From an uncultured Tenacibaculum sp. (GTDB taxonomy: Bacteria; Bacteroidota; Bacteroidia; Flavobacteriales; Flavobacteriaceae), in NCBI GenBank assembly GCA_947497895.1, contig CANMIL010000003.1:248001-312000 (forward strand): a stretch of DNA of 64,000 bases, given 5' to 3'. A program made the position numbers and the translations under genes. Shown one piece after another: positions 24,428 through 32,515 of this stretch (within the stretch, counting starts at the first letter, position 1; each line of letters starts with the position of its first letter). Below the pieces are notes generated by a model. That model searched no databases and was not told where the DNA came from. It worked only from the letters and a program-made list of their open reading frames with translations.

Positions 24428-26800
24428 ATGTTTATTAATTTCAAGCCTACTTTTTCTTTCTTTATTGTATTCTCTATGTTCGTTTGGAATGTTAATTCGC
24501 AAACGCAACTTTGTACATTAAAAGGAACACTACTAGATGAAAATAACGTTGTAATTAAAAACACTCCTATACACCTACTTGAACTCAACCTAACGGTAAA
24601 AACTAAAACCACTGGTTCTTTTGAATTTAAGGGAATTCCTTCTGGATTTTACACACTACTCATCGAAAACAAAGGGTTCGAAACCTTAACGAGAAAAGTC
24701 CGTCTAAACAACGAAACTCAACCTATTCGCTTACAGCTTAAAAAAAATGAACAATTAAAAGAGGTTGTAGTACTGGGAAAGAAAAAAAACGAATTTAAAG
24801 CGCTTGGTTACGAGTTAAACATTCTTGATGTTTCCAACGATTTCAAAAACACCAAAACACTAAATCAAATACTAGAACAACAATCGAGTATTAATGTACG
24901 ACAAAGTGGTGGTTTAGGATCAAGAGTAAATTACTCTATCAACGGCTTATCCGAAAAGTCTGTTCGATTTTTCATTGATGATATTCCTATGGAGTTTTAC
25001 GGTAGTTCCTTTTCAATCAACACCATTCCAGTCTCTGTAATTGATAAAATTGAGATATACAAAGGAGTTACGCCAATATATTTAAGTAATGACAACCTTG
25101 GAGGAGCTATTAATTTAAAGACTAAAAAGACTACACAAAACGTAACGGAAATCTCTTATTCTTTTGGTTCTTTTAATACGCACACCTCATCCGTTTATAC
25201 AAACCTAAACCTCGATAACAAAGGAAGCTATATTAGTGCTTTCGGGTTTTATAATTATTCAGATAATAACTACGAAATTTGGGGTGATAATGTCTTGGTA
25301 ACAGATCCTGAAACATTTAACGTAACTAGAAATAATCGCGTTGAACGATTTCATGATGCCTTCCAATCGAGAGGAATTAAAGCCAGCTTTGGCCTTAAAA
25401 ACAGAAATTGGACCGATCATTTTGAAACAGGACTGATTTTAACCGATTTCGATAAAGAAATTCAACATGGTCCTACCATGGAAGTCCCATTTGGAGAAGC
25501 CACTTATTCTCAAAAAAATGGAACTGCGTTTCTTCGATATTCAAAGAAAAACTTACTAAACAAAAAATTAGGTCTTCAATTATTTGCAGGATATTCTGAC
25601 CGAACTAGAGTTCATATTGATACCACTAAAAATATCTATAGTTGGAATGGTAAAATTATCGGTCAACGCGTTACTGGAGGCGAACAGTATGCATCATTGA
25701 CCCAGAATACCTTAAAAAAGAAAACTTTTGTTCAAAAACTGAGTACAGACTATAAATTGAATGACCAACATAAAGCATACTTTACCTCTCAAATTGCGTT
25801 TGTAAATAGAAATGATAACGACCCAACAATTACTAACAAAAGTGAAGCTTATTGGACACCTCAACATTTCAACAAAAACACCTTTGGCTTATCTCTCGAT
25901 TCAAAATGGTTCAATAGAAAATTAAGGACTTCGTTCTTCCTTAAAAATCATTCATTTAACGCCAAGATTAAAACTACGGAAGATGGACAATCCTTCAGAA
26001 ACACAAATGCAGATGCTAACTTCTTTGGTTTTGGTTTTTCAACATCATATAAAATCAACCAACTGCTTACCCTGAAAGCTTCTTTTGAAAGAGCTAACAG
26101 ACTTCCTGAAGAAGAAGAAATTTTGGGAGATGGTGTAAACATATTAAGCACAGATCAACTTGAAGCAGAGCGAAGTTTTAATTACAATCTTGGGGTACAG
26201 CATCAATTACTACTGAATGAAAATTCAACTTTAACCTATGATGTATTCTTCTTCCGAAGGGATGTAAACAACTTCATTAAACTATGGCAAAAAAACGATT
26301 CGGCACTTGTTTACATTAATTTTGATGATGTCGATATTCATGGTTTTGATGCCGAATTGAAATACCAATGGAAGAATAAATTTCAAATTAACTATGCTAT
26401 CTCAAGATTATTTCCTGTCATTAAATCGAGATATGATAGTAATGGTAATGAAAACCTATTATTCAATTCAGAATTACCAAACACATTATTATTTAAGAGC
26501 ACTTTAAATGCTCAATTAAATTTCGAAAATACTTTTAAAACAAATGATGCCTTTACGGTCAAGTGGGCTTCGAGTTTTGTGGATTCTTTTTTTGTACGTG
26601 ACAATGTTTTTGGTGCAGAGAACAAAGATGAAATACCACAGCAATTCTCTCACAATATCGGTGTAAACTACTCCTTTCCAAATAAAAAAATATCGATTGG
26701 ACTGGACTGCAACAACATATTGGATGCGCAGTTGTTTGACAACTTCGCGATACAAAAACCAGGAAGGGCATTTTTTACTAAAATTAATTGGTCTATATAA
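24428..26800 (+). CDS. TonB-dependent outer-membrane receptor, XusA-like
   Basis: This 790-residue protein has a signal peptide, a carboxypeptidase-regulatory-like domain (LCTLKGTLLDENNVVIKNTP to about residue 105), a plug domain (LNQILEQQSSINVRQSGGLGS, VIDKIEIYKGVTPIYL) and a C-terminal beta-barrel ending in an aromatic-rich strand (PGRAFFTKINWSI). The neighbours, a DUF4374 lipoprotein and a PepSY protein, match the XusABC xenosiderophore system of Bacteroides, in which XusA imports ferric siderophore. The DUF4374 gene follows 15 bp after the stop. The ligand here is not visible from sequence. Confidence 0.88.
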   Translation: MFINFKPTFSFFIVFSMFVWNVNSQTQLCTLKGTLLDENNVVIKNTPIHLLELNLTVKTKTTGSFEFKGIPSGFYTLLIENKGFETLTRKVRLNNETQPIRLQLKKNEQLKEVVVLGKKKNEFKALGYELNILDVSNDFKNTKTLNQILEQQSSINVRQSGGLGSRVNYSINGLSEKSVRFFIDDIPMEFYGSSFSINTIPVSVIDKIEIYKGVTPIYLSNDNLGGAINLKTKKTTQNVTEISYSFGSFNTHTSSVYTNLNLDNKGSYISAFGFYNYSDNNYEIWGDNVLVTDPETFNVTRNNRVERFHDAFQSRGIKASFGLKNRNWTDHFETGLILTDFDKEIQHGPTMEVPFGEATYSQKNGTAFLRYSKKNLLNKKLGLQLFAGYSDRTRVHIDTTKNIYSWNGKIIGQRVTGGEQYASLTQNTLKKKTFVQKLSTDYKLNDQHKAYFTSQIAFVNRNDNDPTITNKSEAYWTPQHFNKNTFGLSLDSKWFNRKLRTSFFLKNHSFNAKIKTTEDGQSFRNTNADANFFGFGFSTSYKINQLLTLKASFERANRLPEEEEILGDGVNILSTDQLEAERSFNYNLGVQHQLLLNENSTLTYDVFFFRRDVNNFIKLWQKNDSALVYINFDDVDIHGFDAELKYQWKNKFQINYAISRLFPVIKSRYDSNGNENLLFNSELPNTLLFKSTLNAQLNFENTFKTNDAFTVKWASSFVDSFFVRDNVFGAENKDEIPQQFSHNIGVNYSFPNKKISIGLDCNNILDAQLFDNFAIQKPGRAFFTKINWSI

Positions 26801-26815
26801 CAACTATAATTATTT

Positions 26816-28108
26816 ATGAAAACTCGATTTACGTTTACACAATTGCTAGGTTTATTATTGCCTGCAATTTTTATGATGTCATGTTCAAATGACAACGACA
26901 ATAACAGAGACACTCCTCCGATTGAACCTGCTAATTACTCGGTTTTAGCGAATATTGATAGAACTTACTATTTGGCTCAAACCGACGATTTAACTCAAGG
27001 AACCTTAAGTTTTATAAACAACGGTACTCAATTAGAATCAGATATTTCTGCAAAAGTTTTAAAGCAAGGAGATTTTTTATATTCTCTAAGCTATGGAACT
27101 GGTATTCTTACCCAATTAAGAACCCAAGAAGATGGTACCTATGCAACTGTTAAAGAACTTGATGCCGGTTTAGCTGTAGGATCAACTACGCCACGTTACA
27201 AAATTGCAAACGAAACAACCTTAATGCTATATAATGTAACTACCGAGGAAGTAAAGAATAACGCTGACGAAATTGTAGATTATATTTGTACACTTCGTTT
27301 CGCAGCAGTGAACCTTCCTGATTTAACAATTAGTAACTTAACTGAGTTTGTTATTCCTCAATCAGAAAATGCAAAATTAGGCGGTAGTTCAATTGGTTTT
27401 CACCCAATGCGTGTGGATAGTCCTGTAATTTCAGGGAATAAAATCTATTTCGGGTTGATGCACTTAGATATTCAGTCATCACCAATTCCTCCTTTCAGAA
27501 CTCCAAAACAAACTGGATTAGAAACCTTAGTATTTGATTACCCATCATTTACAAATGGGCAAATAGTTGAATCTAACACAGCTGCAGGGCATACAGGTGG
27601 TTATAGAGCTCCTTCGATGCACGTTGATGAAAGAGGTGATGTATATCAATCAAACTGGTTTACTACAGGAAGTAAATTCGACTTATCGGCTGGTGATAAA
27701 ACTGTAATAAAAAAACTTACCAATGGATCCTATGATGAAACTTATAATTTCAACATTTCAGAGACTTTAGGTTTAGATTCAAATATTGGAACCGTAGGAT
27801 GGTTCTATGTTGGAAATGGAGTTGGTTTTATGCCAATTCATATTGAAAACGAAGGGCATATTACTAGAGAAGATTCTTGGAAAGTTGCTAGGATTAACGT
27901 GTACAACAAAACAGCCGAACTATTAGATGTTCCATTTTCGAGATTGTTCTCTTACCAAAACGGTGTAATTGAAGGAAATAAGTTCTTTATGGCTATTTCT
28001 CCTCAAAATCAAGATGCTTTTATTTATGAATTTAACACCGAAAACAATTCGGTAAAAAAAGGATTAGCTCTTGATGGCGGAAATCTATTAATTGAAGGAA
28101 TCTATTAA
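26816..28108 (+). CDS. DUF4374 surface lipoprotein, XusB-like
   Basis: This 430-residue lipoprotein has a lipobox (FMMSC at about residues 18-22) followed by an acidic Asn/Asp stretch, a typical surface-export signal in Bacteroidota. The rest is the DUF4374 beta-propeller-like domain (YYLAQTDDLTQGTLSFINNG, GGYRAPSMHVDERGDVYQSN). In Bacteroides, XusB of this family binds ferric siderophores at the cell surface and hands them to XusA. It lies between the TonB receptor and a small lipoprotein in one operon. Confidence 0.85.
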   Translation: MKTRFTFTQLLGLLLPAIFMMSCSNDNDNNRDTPPIEPANYSVLANIDRTYYLAQTDDLTQGTLSFINNGTQLESDISAKVLKQGDFLYSLSYGTGILTQLRTQEDGTYATVKELDAGLAVGSTTPRYKIANETTLMLYNVTTEEVKNNADEIVDYICTLRFAAVNLPDLTISNLTEFVIPQSENAKLGGSSIGFHPMRVDSPVISGNKIYFGLMHLDIQSSPIPPFRTPKQTGLETLVFDYPSFTNGQIVESNTAAGHTGGYRAPSMHVDERGDVYQSNWFTTGSKFDLSAGDKTVIKKLTNGSYDETYNFNISETLGLDSNIGTVGWFYVGNGVGFMPIHIENEGHITREDSWKVARINVYNKTAELLDVPFSRLFSYQNGVIEGNKFFMAISPQNQDAFIYEFNTENNSVKKGLALDGGNLLIEGIY

Positions 28109-28122
28109 TTTGTTTTAACCTT

Positions 28123-28148
28123 GGTCTCTCCTCTGCATGGGAGAGGCC
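28123..28148 (+). terminator. Intra-operon hairpin
   Basis: GGTCTCTCCT and GGGAGAGGCC form a stable stem with a short T-rich tail. It may attenuate expression of the two downstream genes relative to the receptor and lipoprotein. Confidence 0.5.
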
Positions 28149-28164
28149 ATCTTTATTCATTAGT

Positions 28165-28761
28165 ATGCATTTAAAAAAACTCACATATTTATTAGCTATC
28201 TGTTTTTTAACACTTGCCTGTTCTTCCAAAAAACATAAAGGTCCCTTTAATTACGAACTTATTAAAAGTAAATTACAGCTAACTCCCTCGGAGACTGAAA
28301 GGTTTAACGAAATTATTGAAGAATACACTAAAAAATTAATAGCCAATTTTCGAACTTCAGGTAAAACAAGGTCAGAAAAAATGGCTCAGGCTAAAGAATT
28401 ATCTTCACAACAAGATAGTTTAATAAAACTACTACTTTCCAAAGAGAAATTTGCTATTTACAAAACGGAAATTGGTATTGAGCGCAAAGGTAGAGATAGA
28501 CATAATATGGATCTTATAAAAGATCAATTAGGCTTGGATAGTTTACAAACCAAAAAATTTGAAGCGGCTAACAAAGCTTTTTATACCACCTTGGTAGAGA
28601 ACCATGATTATTATCACGGAAAACCAGATGTTTACCTTCAATACTACAAAGAAATTGATGTAAATCGTCAAAATTTATTCGAAAAAATATTGAACAAAGA
28701 GCAACTGGAAACTTATAATAAGTTGAAAAGTGAATACAAAATTGGTCAAAGTGAGCACTAG
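28165..28761 (+). CDS. Small helical lipoprotein of the siderophore locus
   Basis: This 198-residue protein has a lipobox (FLTLACSS near residue 19). The rest is strongly helical and charged, with two related segments (YELIKSKLQLTPSETERFNE and MDLIKDQLGLDSLQTKKFEA) that form an internal repeat, recalling Spy/CpxP-like periplasmic helical proteins. It sits 3 bp before the PepSY gene and so belongs to the operon. Its role is unknown; a periplasmic chaperone or metal-site helper is possible. Confidence 0.7.
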   Translation: MHLKKLTYLLAICFLTLACSSKKHKGPFNYELIKSKLQLTPSETERFNEIIEEYTKKLIANFRTSGKTRSEKMAQAKELSSQQDSLIKLLLSKEKFAIYKTEIGIERKGRDRHNMDLIKDQLGLDSLQTKKFEAANKAFYTTLVENHDYYHGKPDVYLQYYKEIDVNRQNLFEKILNKEQLETYNKLKSEYKIGQSEH

Positions 28762-28764
28762 TTC

Positions 28765-29943
28765 ATGAAGAAATTATTTATCCGAAAAAAAAGAAAGAAT
28801 GAGAGTTATTTAAAATATTTAATAGCTCTTTTTCATTTATGGTTAGGTTTATTATCAAGCATCATTATTTTTATTGTTTGCTTAACAGGAAGTATTTATG
28901 CTTTCAAAAACCAACTATTAGATTCCTTTTCGAACAATATCTCGATAGAAACTAACTCTTCTAAAACCGCGCCTTTAGAAAAGGCTATTGAACTTTTTAC
29001 CAAGGAATTTGAATCTCCGACTTCAATTTGGGTCAAAAAAAATAGTATTGAAATTTCTTCTTATGCTAAAAAAAATCTTGGCACATACGCTTATTTCAAT
29101 GCTAATACAGGAGAAATAGTTCGCATACAAAAGTTAGAATTGGTTCAGTTTTTCGAATTTATATTGGAACTTCATCGCTATTTGTTAGTTGAGGAACCAG
29201 GAAAACTCATTGTTGGTATCAGTGTACTATTTTTTGCCTATTTACTTATTAGTGGATTCATTATGTGGCTTCCTAAAAGATTAAAGGCTCTAAAAAACGT
29301 ACTTACGATTAACTTCAAACTCAAAATTAAACGCATTAATTACGATTTGCACAGAGTCCTTGGTTTTTACTCGCTACTTCCTTTACTTTTTATAGCTATA
29401 ACTGGTTTATATGTTTCTTTTCATTGGTTTAAAAACATAAATATTCAAGCATTAGGAGGTCCCTCAATAACCATAGATGGTGCAAGTATTGGTAACAATG
29501 GACGAAGTAAAGACTTAGCAGATTCTTTTAATGCTGCTTTTGATGATTTGGTAGAAACCAAAAAAGAACAACCAATAAAACCCATCAATGAGCTTTTAGA
29601 AATAGCCAAATATGGATTACCAGAATATAGTCATGTCCAAATCATTTACCCTTTCGCAAACTCTGGGTATTATTCTTTTAAATTCTACAGGAAAGGACTA
29701 TGTTCTTTAGCCGTTTATGATCATGTCAAAATTAATCAGTTTGGTGAAGTCAGTAAAATCAATTTATTCAGCGAACTTAATCTCTATAAACAATACATGC
29801 TTATTGTAAAACCTCTTCACACTGGAGAAATCTTTGGAATAACATCGATAATTATATACTTTTTAATGAGTTTAATAGGTTGCTCATTACCAATAACTGG
29901 ATTTATTATTTGGTATAACAAAGTGGTTAAGCTAAAAAAGTAA
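28765..29943 (+). CDS. PepSY-domain inner-membrane protein, XusC-like
   Basis: This 392-residue protein has the PepSY-associated transmembrane layout: TM1 near 20-45 (LFHLWLGLLSSIIIFIVCLT), TM2 near 145-170, TM3 near 195-220 (LHRVLGFYSLLPLLFIAITG), TM4 near 355-385. Conserved histidines lie in FHLW, LHRYL, LHRVLG and LHTGE. Such proteins are thought to be haem-linked reductases that release iron from siderophores; the Bacteroides counterpart is XusC. It is the last gene of the operon. Confidence 0.85.
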   Translation: MKKLFIRKKRKNESYLKYLIALFHLWLGLLSSIIIFIVCLTGSIYAFKNQLLDSFSNNISIETNSSKTAPLEKAIELFTKEFESPTSIWVKKNSIEISSYAKKNLGTYAYFNANTGEIVRIQKLELVQFFEFILELHRYLLVEEPGKLIVGISVLFFAYLLISGFIMWLPKRLKALKNVLTINFKLKIKRINYDLHRVLGFYSLLPLLFIAITGLYVSFHWFKNINIQALGGPSITIDGASIGNNGRSKDLADSFNAAFDDLVETKKEQPIKPINELLEIAKYGLPEYSHVQIIYPFANSGYYSFKFYRKGLCSLAVYDHVKINQFGEVSKINLFSELNLYKQYMLIVKPLHTGEIFGITSIIIYFLMSLIGCSLPITGFIIWYNKVVKLKK

Positions 29944-29950
29944 AAGATTC

Positions 29951-30376
29951 TTATATCTCCGATAAAATCAAAAAGGTACTGGTATCTCCAAATTGCATCA
30001 ATTCATCAATTAGGTTTTGCAAATGCAGTTGATTTTTTAGTACAACTTTTAAATGGACATTCTGATTTCCAGTGATTCTGTAGGCTTCTTTAATTTCAGT
30101 TTTTGAGCCAATAAAATTAAACAATAGCTTTAAATTCCCATGAAATACTTTCACTAAAACAAAAGCTTCTATATCAAAACCAAGTAATTTGTAGTCGAGT
30201 TTTAAATTGTACTTTTTAATAACTCCTTGCTCTTCTAACTTAAGAATTCGTTCTCTTGTTGCCGATGGCGATAGACTCACTTTTCTCCCTATCTCAGCAA
30301 AAGTTTCTCTTGAGTTTTCCTGTAAACATTGAAGAATATTTTCATCAATATCCTCTAAATTAAAATCACTTGACAT
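29951..30376 (-). CDS. Lrp/AsnC-family regulator
   Basis: This 141-residue protein has an N-terminal HTH (DENILQCLQENSRETFAEIGRKVSLSPSATRERILKLEEQGVI, given in part here only as landmarks) and a C-terminal RAM ligand-binding domain. Length is typical. It is divergent from the 2-hydroxyacid dehydrogenase gene and may regulate it in response to an amino acid or related metabolite. It converges closely with the PepSY gene. Confidence 0.88.
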   Translation of the reverse strand: MSSDFNLEDIDENILQCLQENSRETFAEIGRKVSLSPSATRERILKLEEQGVIKKYNLKLDYKLLGFDIEAFVLVKVFHGNLKLLFNFIGSKTEIKEAYRITGNQNVHLKVVLKNQLHLQNLIDELMQFGDTSTFLILSEI

Positions 30377-30481
30377 GTCTTTCTAAATACAATGAATCGT
30401 TTATAAAAATACTATTTTACAATTGAATCAACTTCACAAATTCTCTTGAAAGCAATAATTTTACAAGAAATTAGTTCGATT

Positions 30482-31411
30482 ATGAGTATTGTAATCATTT
30501 TTAATAATAAGGCTCCTGAAATTTGGAAAGAAACTCTGGAGCAAAAATTAAAAGGTGTTACAGTTGAAATTTATCCAACTGTTGAATCTCAAGAAGAAGT
30601 AGAATTTATTCTATGCTGGAAACCAGATAAAGGAGTACTTTCTCAATTTCCAAACGCCAAAGTAATACAATCTGTTGGTGCTTCGGTGGAACATATAACC
30701 AATACTCAAAAACTAAATCATGAAACTGTAGTTACAAGAATTGTAGATGAGAACCTATCACGAGACATGTTCGAATTTTTACTTTCTTCCATTTTGTTTA
30801 AGATGAAGAACTTTGATTATTATTCAAATCAAAAACAACATCAAAATTGGTCTCCTACTGACTACAAAACTGTCAAAGAAACTACCATTAGCATTTTAGG
30901 ATTGGGTAAAATAGGAAGCTTTGTAGCCGAAGAACTTTCAAAAGTAGGGTTCAACGTAAAAGGATGGTCCAACTCAATTAAAAATATATTGGGTGTAGAA
31001 AGCTTCCATGGAGAAAAAGAACTGAATCAATCAATAGCAGATGCGGATTACCTTATTAATTTACTTCCTTTAACAACGCAAACTGAAAACGTACTCTCAA
31101 AACGACTTATGAGCTCATTAAAAAAAGGAGCTTATATGATCAACGTTGGACGAGGAGAACATCTGGTTGAGGAAGATCTCATTGAACTATTAGATTCTAA
31201 TCATTTATCGGGAGCATTGTTAGATGTATTCAGAAAAGAACCTCTTCCAAAAACACATCCCTTTTGGAAACACCCTAGTATTACGATTACTCCTCATGTA
31301 GCTTCCCTAACAAATGTGAATTCAGCAATAAATATTGTTGCCGAAAATTATAATAGATTTAAAAACAATCAAGAATTATTAAACGTGGTTTCACTTAAAA
31401 AAGGTTATTAA
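30482..31411 (+). CDS. D-2-hydroxyacid dehydrogenase, GhrA-like
   Basis: From the ATG at 30482 (MSIVIIFNNKAPEIWKE) the protein has 309 residues, the usual length for glyoxylate/hydroxypyruvate reductase A; an in-frame ATG at 30446 adds 12 residues unlike the family. The NAD-binding motif is ISILGLGKIGSFVAEEL, followed by catalytic Arg in MINVGRGEHLVEEDL, Glu in DVFRKEPLP, and His in ITPHVASL. It would reduce a 2-oxoacid with NAD(P)H. The VOC gene follows 2 bp later. Confidence 0.85.
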   Translation: MSIVIIFNNKAPEIWKETLEQKLKGVTVEIYPTVESQEEVEFILCWKPDKGVLSQFPNAKVIQSVGASVEHITNTQKLNHETVVTRIVDENLSRDMFEFLLSSILFKMKNFDYYSNQKQHQNWSPTDYKTVKETTISILGLGKIGSFVAEELSKVGFNVKGWSNSIKNILGVESFHGEKELNQSIADADYLINLLPLTTQTENVLSKRLMSSLKKGAYMINVGRGEHLVEEDLIELLDSNHLSGALLDVFRKEPLPKTHPFWKHPSITITPHVASLTNVNSAINIVAENYNRFKNNQELLNVVSLKKGY

Positions 31412-31413
31412 TT

Positions 31414-31821
31414 ATGAATAGTTTTCACTACGCATTTAAAGTAAAAGATATCGCCAGTACCATTGAATTTTATAGCAACATTTTGAACTGTTCGCTTGGA
31501 AGACAAACAGAAACATGGGTAGATTTTAATTTTTTCGGCCATCAACTCTCGGCTCATGTATCTAAAAACTTACCTGAGCTTGACTACTGTGGTCTTGTAG
31601 ATGGAGTCAAAGTTCCTATTCCACACTTCGGATGTATTTTACAAAAAGAAGTATTTGATTTTGTAAAACAACAATTAGAAAAACACTCTATCAACTTCAT
31701 AGTTAAGCCACAAGTTCGTTACGAAAATATGAAAGGTGAGCAGCAGACTATGTTTGTTTTAGATTATAGCAATAACCCAATTGAATTTAAGTCTTTTAAA
31801 AATGATAGTGAGATTTTTTAG
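31414..31821 (+). CDS. Glyoxalase/VOC-family protein
   Basis: This 135-residue protein has the VOC fold pattern: FHYAFKVKDIASTIEFYSNIL at the start and VLDYSNNPIEFKSF at the end, with a metal-ligand-type His and Glu. It begins 2 bp after the 2-hydroxyacid dehydrogenase stop, so the two work on related substrates. Substrate unknown; it may be a dioxygenase-like or isomerase enzyme. Confidence 0.82.
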   Translation: MNSFHYAFKVKDIASTIEFYSNILNCSLGRQTETWVDFNFFGHQLSAHVSKNLPELDYCGLVDGVKVPIPHFGCILQKEVFDFVKQQLEKHSINFIVKPQVRYENMKGEQQTMFVLDYSNNPIEFKSFKNDSEIF

Positions 31822-31845
31822 AATTGTCCCACTGAAATATTAACA

Positions 31846-32511
31846 CTAAGAGTAATCTGCAATTAAAATTCCTACTTTCTCACTTAGGTCTTCAGTTTCA
31901 TTAATGATTCTACTGACTTCTTCTAAACTTTCAAGTGAGTCGAAAATTTGAATCTTAGGCACTAAATCTCTTAAAAGTCTCTCTGATCTAAGTTTAGATT
32001 CCACTAAATTATCATAATCCTCAACTCTATTTCGGCGATTAAAACTCCAAGCACCTAAACCTCTGTTTAGAAAAATAGAAAGAATACTACCCACAGTGGC
32101 AATAACACCAGAAACTAATTGTAGTTTGAACTTTGTATCCTTGTCTTCTTCAAATTCATTCATTAAAGTAATTAAAATAGCACTACTACCTATTGCTGCA
32201 ATAATCTGAGATATTAATTCTAATTTTTTATAATTATCTATTTTCTTTTTAATCTTTTTAAAAAACTCATGTGCTTGTTCAGAAACTGTTTCTAATGTTT
32301 CTTTTGCTGTTTTCGCCTTGATAAAGATTTCCTCTCGGTTAATATCTCCTTCTTCACCAGCTCCTTCTCCGAGATCATCTCCGATATTGAATAAATACTC
32401 ATAGTTGGCATCAGTAGAATCTTTTAATCCTTGGTACCTACTTGCACTTAGTTTATGCAGTAAACCAACTGTTTTCGTATTTGACATATCTTGTTTCTTA
32501 TTATTTCCCAT
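31846..32511 (-). CDS. Two-helix membrane protein partnered with a caspase-like protein
   Basis: This 221-residue protein has a soluble, charged N-terminus, two adjacent membrane helices (about 95-118, LISQIIAAIGSSAILITLM, and 130-150, VSGVIATVGSILSIFLN) and a helical C-terminus. This layout recalls SLATT-type predicted pore formers, though I cannot show homology. It starts 4 bp after its upstream neighbour, an exported protein with a possible His/Cys peptidase domain. Together they look like a two-part effector module. Confidence 0.55.
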   Translation of the reverse strand: MGNNKKQDMSNTKTVGLLHKLSASRYQGLKDSTDANYEYLFNIGDDLGEGAGEEGDINREEIFIKAKTAKETLETVSEQAHEFFKKIKKKIDNYKKLELISQIIAAIGSSAILITLMNEFEEDKDTKFKLQLVSGVIATVGSILSIFLNRGLGAWSFNRRNRVEDYDNLVESKLRSERLLRDLVPKIQIFDSLESLEEVSRIINETEDLSEKVGILIADYS

Positions 32512-32515
32512 AATT

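Noticed and set aside
30446..30481. Upstream start for the 2-hydroxyacid dehydrogenase
   Set aside because: The 12 extra residues are unlike the family; the ATG at 30482 begins the usual beta strand.
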